From Oscillospiraceae bacterium (lineage in GTDB: Bacteria > Bacillota > Clostridia > Oscillospirales > Acutalibacteraceae), in NCBI GenBank assembly GCA_031270785.1, contig JAISWM010000101.1, forward strand, positions 1-12,856: a DNA stretch of 12,856 bases, read 5' to 3'. A program made the translations under genes and the position numbers. Of this stretch, positions 6,548-12,452 are shown in pieces. How positions within the stretch are numbered: position 1 is the first letter of the stretch; each line of letters opens with the position of its first letter. The notes beneath the pieces were generated by a model. The model was not told the DNA's origin. It ran no database searches and saw only the letters and a list, made by a program, of their open reading frames with translations.

Positions 6548-7081
6548 TTAGTTTCTATATACGTGCAATGTTATTTTACCATATATATATCTATTTTGTA
6601 AAATAAAACCATTAGAATGATTTAAGATTTCTGTTTGTTTCAATGATTCTATAACTATAATACTATTCTTTTGCATATGATCCTTTATATTTAGTAAAGA
6701 GCTACAAAGGAGTTCGGCGTCTAAATAAGGCGGATCTAAAAATGCTATATCAAATTTATCGGTGTTATTTTTTAAAAATAAATCTGATGACGACCGCACT
6801 ACAGAAATATTGTTATTTTTTATTTTAGATATGTTTTTTTTGATTGTATTTACAGCATTTATATTATTGTCTACAATCACTACTTTTTTGGCTTCCCTGC
6901 TGGCCGCTTCAATACCAATTTGACCGGTACCGCCGAAAAGGTCTAAAAAAAATTTATTTTTGATTTCAAATTGTAAAATATTAAATAAAGATTCTTTCAC
7001 TCTGTCAGTTGTAGGACGAACATTTTCGATATATTTGTTTTCCAGTTTCAGCCCTTTATATAAGCCAGATATCACTCTCAA
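6548..7081 (-). CDS. rsmD: 16S rRNA (guanine966-N2)-methyltransferase RsmD
   Basis: 177 residues, normal for RsmD. The enzyme methylates N2 of G966 of 16S rRNA with S-adenosylmethionine. MRVISGLYKG at the N-terminus, RPTTDRVKESLFN (22-34), SAM-binding LDLFGGTGQIGIEA (46-59), acidic VIVDNN (68-73) and catalytic DPPY (116-119) are all present. The start is TTG at 7081: the sequence before it carries AAGGAAGG at a suitable distance, and the protein begins exactly where the family does. A coiled-coil gene follows on the same strand. The upstream side is occupied by palindromic elements, and I could not place a convincing promoter. Confidence 0.95.
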   Translation of the reverse strand: MRVISGLYKGLKLENKYIENVRPTTDRVKESLFNILQFEIKNKFFLDLFGGTGQIGIEAASREAKKVVIVDNNINAVNTIKKNISKIKNNNISVVRSSSDLFLKNNTDKFDIAFLDPPYLDAELLCSSLLNIKDHMQKNSIIVIESLKQTEILNHSNGFILQNRYIYGKITLHVYRN

Positions 7082-7133
7082 TAAATATTTCCTTCCTTCA
7101 ATATAATAAAAACCATTTAAAAATGCAATACTA

Positions 7134-7233
7134 TGGTAAAAATTTTCTCAAACAGCGGCATTTTTTGTTCTTTTCCCCCGCTAGACGATGGGGGGAAAAC
7201 GTAAATAATATCACATTTCTAAATGGTTTTGGC
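7134..7233. mobile_element. Type D palindromic element, copy 1
   Basis: About 100 bp between TA dinucleotides (7132-7133 and 7234-7235). The left end is TGGTAAAAATTTT; the right end on the other strand is GCCAAAACCATTT. The core is CAGCGGCATTTTTTG, a C/G hairpin (CCCCCGC...GGGGGG), then AATAATATCACATTTCTAAA. It shares its body with the copies at 7916-8011 and 9398-9493. It sits against the right part of a type A element (7236-7305), as copy 2 does. Confidence 0.65.
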
Positions 7234-7293
7234 TATAATATCTTTATTTCCCTCCGATTCGAGGGGGGGAGGAAAAAGAAGTTTCGACCATTT
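7151..7293 (+). repeat. Long direct repeat, left copy (D body plus A right half)
   Basis: These 143 bp are nearly identical to 7931-8070, with differences mostly in the hairpin loop. Both copies contain a D element followed by the A right half (TATAATATCTTTATTTCCC..., hairpin, GAAGTTTCGACCATTT). The pair brackets the toxin-antitoxin-like locus. Confidence 0.85.
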
Positions 7294-7305
7294 TGGGACA
7301 CGACC
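7236..7305. repeat. Right part of a type A element next to type D copy 1
   Basis: TAATATCTTT, the hairpin CCCTCC-gattc-GAGGGGGG and the right arm GTTTCGACCATTTTGGGACACGACC are present. The left arm expected before TAATATC is missing on this side; the D element occupies that position. Confidence 0.6.
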
Positions 7306-7406
7306 CCTTTTCCTGCTTTGATTTTCATTTTAAAACATATTTATTCATATATCAAAATAAAAATTAGTGAGTAACACTAGCTAAATATATTTAATCTAAA
7401 ATAATA

Positions 7407-7435
7407 ATGACATTTTAAAGGTTATCGTGTATAAT
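7407..7435 (+). promoter_or_regulatory. Promoter of the small hydrophobic peptide (toxin-like) mRNA
   Basis: ATGACA (7407-7412), 17-bp spacer, TATAAT (7430-7435). Transcription would start near 7442, giving a leader of about 60 nt before the ATG at 7504. Confidence 0.75.
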
Positions 7436-7503
7436 AATCTTTGTAGCAGGAGTTTAGCCTACGGAGAACGGTTAATCTGCCCCTGGAAATGGGGGTGGAT
7501 AGT

Positions 7504-7596
7504 ATGCTCGATTTATTGGTATTGGTTGGATTTTTTCTAATCTATTTATTGATAATTTATCTAATTTTAGATTCAGCATATAAAAAAATGAAATAA
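7504..7596 (+). CDS. Small hydrophobic peptide, Fst/holin-like type I toxin candidate
   Basis: 30 residues: one strongly hydrophobic helix (about residues 4-22, Leu/Ile/Val/Phe), acidic Asp3 and Asp23, and a basic tail ending YKKMK. GGGGGTGG (7491-7498) lies just upstream as a ribosome binding site, and an in-frame GTG at 7495 is an alternative start. Single-pass peptides with a charged tail are typical of membrane-acting type I toxins. Support comes from the locus: an own promoter upstream, a convergent consensus promoter downstream, a hairpin overlapping the stop codon that has U-runs on both strands, and a GTAGCAG sequence near both transcript starts. It is too short for routine gene finders. 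No homology search was possible, so toxicity is inference. Confidence 0.65.
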   Translation: MLDLLVLVGFFLIYLLIIYLILDSAYKKMK

Positions 7597-7688
7597 CCGT
7601 TTCTCCCTTACCAAAGTGAAAACGGTTACTTTTTAATCTGATTCATTCGAGGGGCTAGCCGTTCTTTAAACGGTTTAATTTCTGCTAC
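7583..7688 (-). ncRNA. Predicted antisense (antitoxin) RNA
   Basis: A minus-strand transcript from the promoter at 7695-7723 would start near 7688 and stop at the shared hairpin, about 105 nt. It overlaps the 3' end of the peptide mRNA by roughly 50 nt. It contains the small hairpin CCGTTTAAAGAACGG (7660-7674, minus strand). Its CAGATTAA and TAACCGT segments are complementary to ACGGTTAATCTG (7468-7479) in the mRNA leader, because that sequence recurs, split by a short insert, at 7623-7641. This is how Fst-type antitoxins contact their target in trans. Confidence 0.6.
7595..7635. terminator. Bidirectional intrinsic terminator of the peptide/antisense pair
   Basis: AACCGTTT (7595-7602) pairs with AAACGGTT (7621-7628). 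On the plus strand ACTTTTT follows; on the minus strand ATTTCATTTTTTT follows. Both transcripts can therefore end at the same hairpin. It overlaps the stop codon of the peptide. Confidence 0.75.
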
Positions 7689-7694
7689 TTCTCT

Positions 7695-7723
7695 ATTATA
7701 AATTTAAAAAATATTTTTGTCAA
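7695..7723 (-). promoter_or_regulatory. Consensus promoter for the antisense RNA
   Basis: On the minus strand: TTGACA (7718-7723), 17-bp spacer, TATAAT (7695-7700), a perfect consensus. It is stronger than the opposing peptide promoter (ATGACA -35), as expected if the antisense RNA must be in excess. Confidence 0.8.
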
Positions 7724-7770
7724 TACCAAATTATTTCGGTTGTGGGCCAAACAAATTGGTTGATATAGTA

Positions 7771-7913
7771 GACCTGTCCGTAAATTTTATAGATTGCAAT
7801 CAAAACCGACGGTCGCGCCATAAAATAGTTGAAATTCTTTCTTTTCCCCCAGCCACAGGCGGGGTGAAAGATATTATCAATTAATTTGGATCACCACCGT
7901 TTACGGGCAGGTC
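7771..7913. mobile_element. Type C element (about 143 bp) with GACCTGTCCGTAAA ends
   Basis: Terminal inverted repeats GACCTGTCCGTAAA and, on the other strand, GACCTGCCCGTAAA, flanked by TA at 7769-7770 and 7914-7915. The interior includes an A-type core (AAAATAGTTGAAATTC, hairpin, GATATTATCAATTAATTTGGA), so C is itself a composite. An almost identical left end appears at 12790. Confidence 0.65.
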
Positions 7914-7915
7914 TA

Positions 7916-8011
7916 GTAAAAACATTTTAAAACAGCGGCATTTTTTGTTTTTTCCCCCGCCGACGGCGAGGGGAAAGCGTAAATAATATCACATTTCTAA
8001 ATGGTTTTGGC
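7916..8011. mobile_element. Type D palindromic element, copy 2
   Basis: 96 bp between TA dinucleotides (7914-7915 and 8012-8013). Ends GTAAAAACATTT and, on the other strand, GCCAAAACCATTT. The body is nearly identical to copy 1. The core hairpin is CCCCCGCCGACGGCGAGGGG. Confidence 0.65.
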
Positions 8012-8070
8012 TATAATATCTTTATTTCCCTCCGATTCGAGGGGGGAGGAAAAAGAAGTTTCGACCATTT
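7931..8070 (+). repeat. Long direct repeat, right copy
   Basis: Partner of 7151-7293 in the same orientation. The 637 bp between the copies carry the toxin-antitoxin-like locus and most of element C. Recombination between the copies would delete or tandemly amplify that segment. Confidence 0.85.
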
Positions 8071-8163
8071 GGAGACATAACCCTATTTTGAAACATGACC
8101 CTCTCCTTTACTTAAAAAGGATTGTACATTTCACCGATATTTTAGATAAATCAATTTGCCTAG

Positions 8164-8192
8164 TTGACAAAAAGCAAAGCGCGTGTTATAAT
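8164..8192 (+). promoter_or_regulatory. Consensus promoter of the AAA+ ATPase gene
   Basis: TTGACA (8164-8169), 17-bp spacer, TATAAT (8187-8192), a perfect consensus. The leader is about 49 nt and contains AAGGAG (8234-8239), 8 nt before the ATG. Confidence 0.85.
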
Positions 8193-8247
8193 AAAGTTAA
8201 GATAAGTTTTGTTTGAGCTTAATAAATATATTTAAGGAGTTGTTGAA

Positions 8248-9318
8248 ATGATGGGTGTAGGCGGTACTATAATTTTCTTTACGTTTTGTTCAGCGATACT
8301 ACCAGTTGTTATGAATGCGATGCCGAAAGGGGTAAGATATTTGCAAGAAAAATCTTCAGCATCTTATTATCGCATAAACACAAAAAATTCAATTGATGAA
8401 TTAGAAATTGCCCTGCGTACAATTAAAGGGCAAAAAAATGCCAAAACACAAATTATGAATACTGTGGCTGGTTGGCTTGAAGCAAAAGAAAACCCAGATA
8501 ACAAACCAGGCGGTTTAATAATTCATTTGGCGGGCATATCCGGAACTGGTAAATCTATAGCTGCGGAAGCATTAACGAAAGTACTATTGGGCGAAAATTC
8601 AAAATCAATTAAACTATCCTATCGTTCTATCGATTCCAATAGTCAGAAAACAGTTGCTGAACAACTGTTTGGTCAAACAACAGAAAATTTTGGCCAAATT
8701 AAAGTTGATAAAAACACACCTTTGACCGCACAACTTAAATTCAATCCTAACACAATAATTGAAATTCATGAATTTGATAAATTTATGGAAAAAGATGATA
8801 CTTTGCAAGCAAAACTTTGGGATATTGCTGATAATGGCCAAATTGATGTAAATGGCCAAACTTTAGACTGCAAAGACACTATATTTATACTTACCTCTAA
8901 CTCTTCTAAGGAAAGCGTAGGCATGGGGACTGATACTGAAGATGCGACTGCGTCACTTGAAAGGGTGAATTATCGCCAAGCATTTTTAAATCGTATCAAC
9001 ACTGTCTACTTTGAAGATTTTTCATTGGCAGAATACAATGAGATTTTTGAACAAAAACTCCAAGTCGTTGTAGATTATTACAATAAGAAATTCAAATTAT
9101 TATTAAATGTTTCAGCCGAAACAAAAAATAAAATCGCGCAAGAATTAAAAAGCAAAAAAATTGGTGGAGCAAGGAATATTAGGCCAATAATTGATAAAAT
9201 ATATGTTGCATTAGCGAAATTTAAAAAAGATAATGGTATAACTGAGTCTTCAAAACATAAACAATTAGAAATAAATTTAGGATATAATGAAAATGATAAA
9301 AATTTTGTTGTAAATTAA
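8248..9318 (+). CDS. Membrane-anchored or exported ClpB/torsin-like AAA+ ATPase
   Basis: 356 residues: a hydrophobic N-terminal segment (about 7-24), which could be an anchor or a signal peptide, then one AAA+ module of the Clp/HSP100 D2 type. Walker A is GISGTGKS (96-103). The Walker B region is TIIEIHEFDKF (169-179); the usual Asp is His174, while catalytic Glu175 remains. Sensor 1 is LTSN (215-218), the arginine finger is Arg249 in FLNRI, and sensor 2 is GGARN with Arg309 in a Clp-type small C-terminal domain. No Clp N-domain, no D1 ring and no second ATPase domain, so this is a single-ring arrangement similar in layout to eukaryotic torsins. Clp-type proteins remodel or unfold proteins; the substrate here is unknown. 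The n-region lacks basic residues, so orientation is uncertain. Own promoter; isolated between palindromic elements. Confidence 0.85.
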   Translation: MMGVGGTIIFFTFCSAILPVVMNAMPKGVRYLQEKSSASYYRINTKNSIDELEIALRTIKGQKNAKTQIMNTVAGWLEAKENPDNKPGGLIIHLAGISGTGKSIAAEALTKVLLGENSKSIKLSYRSIDSNSQKTVAEQLFGQTTENFGQIKVDKNTPLTAQLKFNPNTIIEIHEFDKFMEKDDTLQAKLWDIADNGQIDVNGQTLDCKDTIFILTSNSSKESVGMGTDTEDATASLERVNYRQAFLNRINTVYFEDFSLAEYNEIFEQKLQVVVDYYNKKFKLLLNVSAETKNKIAQELKSKKIGGARNIRPIIDKIYVALAKFKKDNGITESSKHKQLEINLGYNENDKNFVVN

Positions 9319-9397
9319 AATTTCGCTAATTTTCTTGTTATATTTTACGCTTTTTAAAAACTAAACTCCTCCAAAAATTTAAGCCACACACGCTGTA

Positions 9398-9493
9398 GTA
9401 AAAACATTTTAAAACAGCGGCATTTTTGTTCTTTTCCACCGCCTTCGGCGAGGGGAAAGCGTAAATAATATCACATTTCTAAATAATTTTTAC
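9398..9493. mobile_element. Type D palindromic element, copy 3
   Basis: 96 bp, ends GTAAAAACATTTT and, on the other strand, GTAAAAATTATTTAG, flanked by TA (9396-9397 and 9494-9495). The hairpin CCACCGCCTTCGGCGAGG has a UUCG-type loop. It lies in the 267-bp gap between the convergent AAA+ gene and feoB. The rest of that gap (about 9500-9580) holds a degenerate sequence ending in CAGCTATAAT, which resembles a type B end. Confidence 0.7.
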
Positions 9494-9585
9494 TATATAG
9501 CGTACTTTCTCCACGCTATTTTGGGGAGAGACCGCACGAACAAATTTACTTTTTCCAAACACAGCAGCTATAATTTGAAGAAACG

Positions 9586-11892
9586 CTACTTGAAAATAAC
9601 ACTGCCTATTAAAGTACCCAGTTGAAAAGTAATGGCGGAGAATAAAAACGCTACAAAAAGTTGATATATGATTGAAAAAACGGTTAATTTTATGCTCCCA
9701 AACTCCTTATATATGGCAGATAATGCCGCTATACACGGAGTGCATAAAAGTACGAAAACCATATATGCAAGTGCGGCGTATGCAGAAAACGAATTTGTTA
9801 AAATATCGCTTAAATGTTTGGCGTTATCGGATTTGTAAAGGAGGGTCATTGAGCTTACGATGGATTCTTTGGCGATAAAGCCCGTAAAGAGGGCCATAAC
9901 CGCTCTCCAGTCGCCAAATCCGCATACCGTAAATATTGGAGATACGAGGTTTCCGACGAAAGCCAAAATACTTTTTGAGCTGTCAGATACAAACGAAAAA
10001 TTTTTATCAAACGACTCCAAAAACCATATAACAATAGTGGCTCCTAAAATAACAGTACCTGCGTTTGCAATAAAATTTTTAGTTTTTTGCCAAATATGAA
10101 GCCATAAGTTTTTAGCAGACGGGAATTTATATTCCGGCATTTCCATAATAAAAGTAGAGTTTTCTCCTTTAAATAATGAACCTTTAAAAATGTAAGCTGT
10201 GAAAACAGCCATTAAAACGCCTAAGGCATATATGCCAAATATTACAATTGTTTGATGATAAGGGAAAAAACTTGACGCAAAAAGTAAGTAGATGGGAGTT
10301 TTAGCACTGCATGACATAAAAGGTATTAAAAATATAGTCATGAATCTGTCTTTTTTATTTTCAATTATGCGAGATCCAAGCACAGCCGGTACACTGCAGC
10401 CAAAACCCATTAAAAGGGGAATAAAAGATTTGCCTGAGAGACCTAATTTTTTGAGGAGTTTATCCATCACAAAGGCAGCGCGCGCCATATATCCGCTGTC
10501 TTCCAAAAAAGATAAAAGGCCATAAAGTATTAAAACTTGAGGCAGAAATGATATAACAGACCCTACCCCACGTATTACCGCATCCATAATTAAACTTTTA
10601 GACCAATCAGACGCACCGGAAAAAATCAAAATATTTTCGATTTTGGCCCCTATGTAAAGATTTATAATATTTTCGGCAATACATTTTAAATAATTTCCTA
10701 CTGGACCAAAAGTTATATAAAATATAATAAACATCAGTATTATAAACAAAGGAAGGGACGTAAATTTACCGGTTGCAATCAAGTCTATCTTATTTGACAT
10801 ACTTTTCTTTTTCTGCCCGGGTTGTTCTTTTATAGATTCCTTACATATTTTGCATATGTATTTATACCGTTGATCGGCAATTATTATTTCTCTGTCGAAA
10901 ACATTGTCTGTAGGAATTTGCTTTTTCAATTTTTGGAGTTTTTCTTTGGTCTGCGCACTAAAATTAAATTTACACGTAGCTATAAAATCATCTTCAAATA
11001 TTTTTACTGCATAAAATCTTTTATTAATAATATTTGACTCTGCTTCAATAATATCTGATATTTTATTTATAATAAATTCAATATTTGGGCAAAAAATTTT
11101 ATTCTTTTGGCGCAAATCAATTGTTTTATTGGTTAGTATATCCGAAGACCTATATATAAGTTTATCAAGGCCGTTATTTTTACTTGCAGATATAGGTACA
11201 ACAGGTATACCAAGCCTTTTTTCAAGGCGATTATAGTCAATTACTTTACCTTTTTTTTCAAGAATATCCGTCATATTAACTGCTAAAATCACATTACAAT
11301 CAAGCTCCATAAGTTGAGTAGTTAAATATAAATTCCTTTCAATATTCGCAGAGTCTATAATATTTATGATTAAATCAGGGGGATCATTTGCAATAAACTC
11401 CCTTGTAAGAACTTCTTCCGGAGAATATGGGGATAACGAATATATGCCGGGAAGGTCAATTATGCTTGCGGCAAGGCCGTGATTTTTTAAAAATCCTTCT
11501 TTTTTTTCAACTGTCACTCCAGGCCAGTTTCCTACATATTGGTTACTCCCTGTAAGCCTGTTAAATAAAGTGGTTTTGCCGCTGTTTGGATTGCCTACAA
11601 GCCCTATTTTAAAAATTTTATTTTCGTGTGTACTTGTTTTAATATTTTGATTTTGAACCGCTTTACCGCATTTATGGCTGTTGCTTTTGAAAAGGAGCAA
11701 ACCATTCCGCGTTTTTTCACACTGCCCGAAGAGTGGGTGGTGGTCCGAATTAGTTGATAATATCTTTTCCCCCGCCCATGGCGTGGGGGAAAAAGAAAGA
11801 ATTTCAACTATTTTGAAACACGACCCGAGGAGGGAGCTGTGAATGGTCCGATATTTTGCAAGGGTATTAGCTATATTTTTAGTTAAGTTCAT
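9586..11892 (-). CDS. feoB: Ferrous iron transport protein FeoB, with element-derived N-terminal extension
   Basis: 768 residues. FeoB is the membrane Fe2+ permease with a cytosolic GTPase domain. G1 GNPNSGKT (100-107), G2 Thr around GVTVE (125-129), G3 DLPG (146-149), G4 NMTD (206-209) and G5 ISASK (234-238) are present. The membrane part carries the Gate motifs GFGCSVPAV and MSCSAKTPIY and several hydrophobic spans; the C-terminus is complete. The G-domain usually starts within the first residues, but here about 95 residues precede it. Residues 23-53 are encoded by a type A palindromic element (11735-11825) that keeps the frame. ATG 11892 overlaps the end of feoA by 14 bp, suggesting translational coupling. 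An internal TTG at 11700 is a possible alternative start if the extension is not translated. Transcribed with feoA and the small gene at 12189. Confidence 0.93.
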   Translation of the reverse strand: MNLTKNIANTLAKYRTIHSSLLGSCFKIVEILSFSPTPWAGEKILSTNSDHHPLFGQCEKTRNGLLLFKSNSHKCGKAVQNQNIKTSTHENKIFKIGLVGNPNSGKTTLFNRLTGSNQYVGNWPGVTVEKKEGFLKNHGLAASIIDLPGIYSLSPYSPEEVLTREFIANDPPDLIINIIDSANIERNLYLTTQLMELDCNVILAVNMTDILEKKGKVIDYNRLEKRLGIPVVPISASKNNGLDKLIYRSSDILTNKTIDLRQKNKIFCPNIEFIINKISDIIEAESNIINKRFYAVKIFEDDFIATCKFNFSAQTKEKLQKLKKQIPTDNVFDREIIIADQRYKYICKICKESIKEQPGQKKKSMSNKIDLIATGKFTSLPLFIILMFIIFYITFGPVGNYLKCIAENIINLYIGAKIENILIFSGASDWSKSLIMDAVIRGVGSVISFLPQVLILYGLLSFLEDSGYMARAAFVMDKLLKKLGLSGKSFIPLLMGFGCSVPAVLGSRIIENKKDRFMTIFLIPFMSCSAKTPIYLLFASSFFPYHQTIVIFGIYALGVLMAVFTAYIFKGSLFKGENSTFIMEMPEYKFPSAKNLWLHIWQKTKNFIANAGTVILGATIVIWFLESFDKNFSFVSDSSKSILAFVGNLVSPIFTVCGFGDWRAVMALFTGFIAKESIVSSMTLLYKSDNAKHLSDILTNSFSAYAALAYMVFVLLCTPCIAALSAIYKEFGSIKLTVFSIIYQLFVAFLFSAITFQLGTLIGSVIFK
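11735..11825. mobile_element. Type A element inserted in the 5' part of feoB, in frame
   Basis: Ends GGTGGTGGTCCGAATTAG and, on the other strand, GGTCGTGTTTCAAAATAG; hairpin CCCCCGCC-cat-GGCGTGGGGG. The flanks CGAAGAGT (11727-11734) and CGAGGAGG (11826-11833) match at 6 of 8 positions, so the 8-bp duplication is eroded or uncertain. Element plus 8 bp equals 99 bp, exactly 33 codons. Confidence 0.8.
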
Positions 11893-12139
11893 TATTTGAT
11901 GTAATCGCTTCCTTTTCTTCGCCGATTAAAATTTCCCGGCATTCCGATTTTCTTATGCTCAGTTCATATCCTCGAATATTTATTTTCATAGGGTCTCCAA
12001 GGGGAGCTACGCTTAAAACTGTAATTTTTGTCCCGGGCGTGATTCCCATATCGATTATTTTTCTGCGCAGTTTACCCGGTTCCCCGAGCTTTATCACAAT
12101 ACCGGACTCTCCAGGTAATATATTACTCAATTTTTTCAT
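11879..12139 (-). CDS. feoA: Ferrous iron transport protein FeoA
   Basis: 86 residues. FeoA is a small SH3-like cytosolic protein required for FeoB activity. Residues 1-75 fit the family: MKKLSNILPGESGIVIK, then LRRKIIDMGITPGTKI, the LGDP(M)KI segment and GYELSIRKSECREI. I chose ATG 12139 because GGAG lies 7 nt upstream and the protein then starts as FeoA proteins do. An upstream in-frame ATG at 12217 would add 26 residues (MNTAEMATCDC...) with no family counterpart and would overlap the preceding gene. The stop overlaps the feoB start by 14 bp. A C-terminal tail (GEEKEAITSNNELN) is slightly longer than usual. Confidence 0.93.
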   Translation of the reverse strand: MKKLSNILPGESGIVIKLGEPGKLRRKIIDMGITPGTKITVLSVAPLGDPMKINIRGYELSIRKSECREILIGEEKEAITSNNELN

Positions 12140-12188
12140 TTTATTTCTCCATGTTTGGTGGTGTGTAATCACTTCAATTGTAATACAA

Positions 12189-12431
12189 TCACACGTTGCC
12201 ATTTCGGCTGTGTTCACTGTTACACGATTTATCTGAAACGGCTTGGTTGGCAGATTTTTTCGTTGTTCTGTTTTTATAAATAGTAGAAGATCTGATGTTA
12301 CTCCACTTTATCTTTCCATTTTCTAATTCTATACAATTGCTGCTACTTTTTTTAAACTTACCTATAACGTGTTCGCCTGTGTCTAATATAACCAACACTC
12401 TTTTCCCTTTTTTAAAGCCATGATGTATCAT
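12189..12431 (-). CDS. Small basic protein upstream of feoA, function unknown
   Basis: 80 residues. Residues 7-54 (KKGKRVLVILDTGEHVIGKF...ENGKIKWSNIRSSTIYK) look like a short all-beta fold of the SH3/Sm type: alternating strands, Gly turns and a G-K-F motif. The tail (55-80) is rich in Ser, Asn and Lys and is probably disordered. I recognise no named family. It ends 49 bp before feoA on the same strand, so it is probably the first gene of the feo operon. The start is weak: ATG 12431 has only GGA 8 nt upstream, and an overlapping 10-codon frame begins at ATG 12444 just before it. The upstream DNA is a pseudogene, so the operon promoter is unclear; I found no convincing Fur- or DtxR-type site. 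Confidence 0.6.
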   Translation of the reverse strand: MIHHGFKKGKRVLVILDTGEHVIGKFKKSSSNCIELENGKIKWSNIRSSTIYKNRTTKKSANQAVSDKSCNSEHSRNGNV

Positions 12432-12452
12432 CCTTTAATTCCATCGATTCTG

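Larger units (their letters stand above)
7738..8082. mobile_element. Type A element holding a nested C + D block
   Basis: The left A arm GGTTGTGGGCCAAACAAATTGGTTGATA lies at 7738-7765. The A sequence resumes at about 8014 with TAATATCTTT, the hairpin and the right arm TTTCGACCATTTGGAGACATAACC (8082). The intervening 7766-8013 holds elements C and D. Joining the two parts restores GTTGATAATATCTTT, the form seen in intact A copies. Confidence 0.65.

Noticed and set aside
7100..7128. Minus-strand TTGCAT-17-TATATT as rsmD promoter
   Set aside because: Transcription would start within the ribosome binding site of rsmD, leaving no usable leader.
7123..7374. Open frame of 83 codons (and a similar one at 8001-8216)
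   Set aside because: Both lie across palindromic elements, translate repeat arms and hairpins, and lack a ribosome binding site.
12140..12217. FeoA with a 26-residue N-terminal extension
   Set aside because: No family counterpart, overlap with the preceding gene, and a better ribosome binding site at the internal ATG 12139.
11955..12236. Plus-strand open frame of 93 codons over feoA
   Set aside because: Shadow of feoA, which has clear family motifs and a ribosome binding site.
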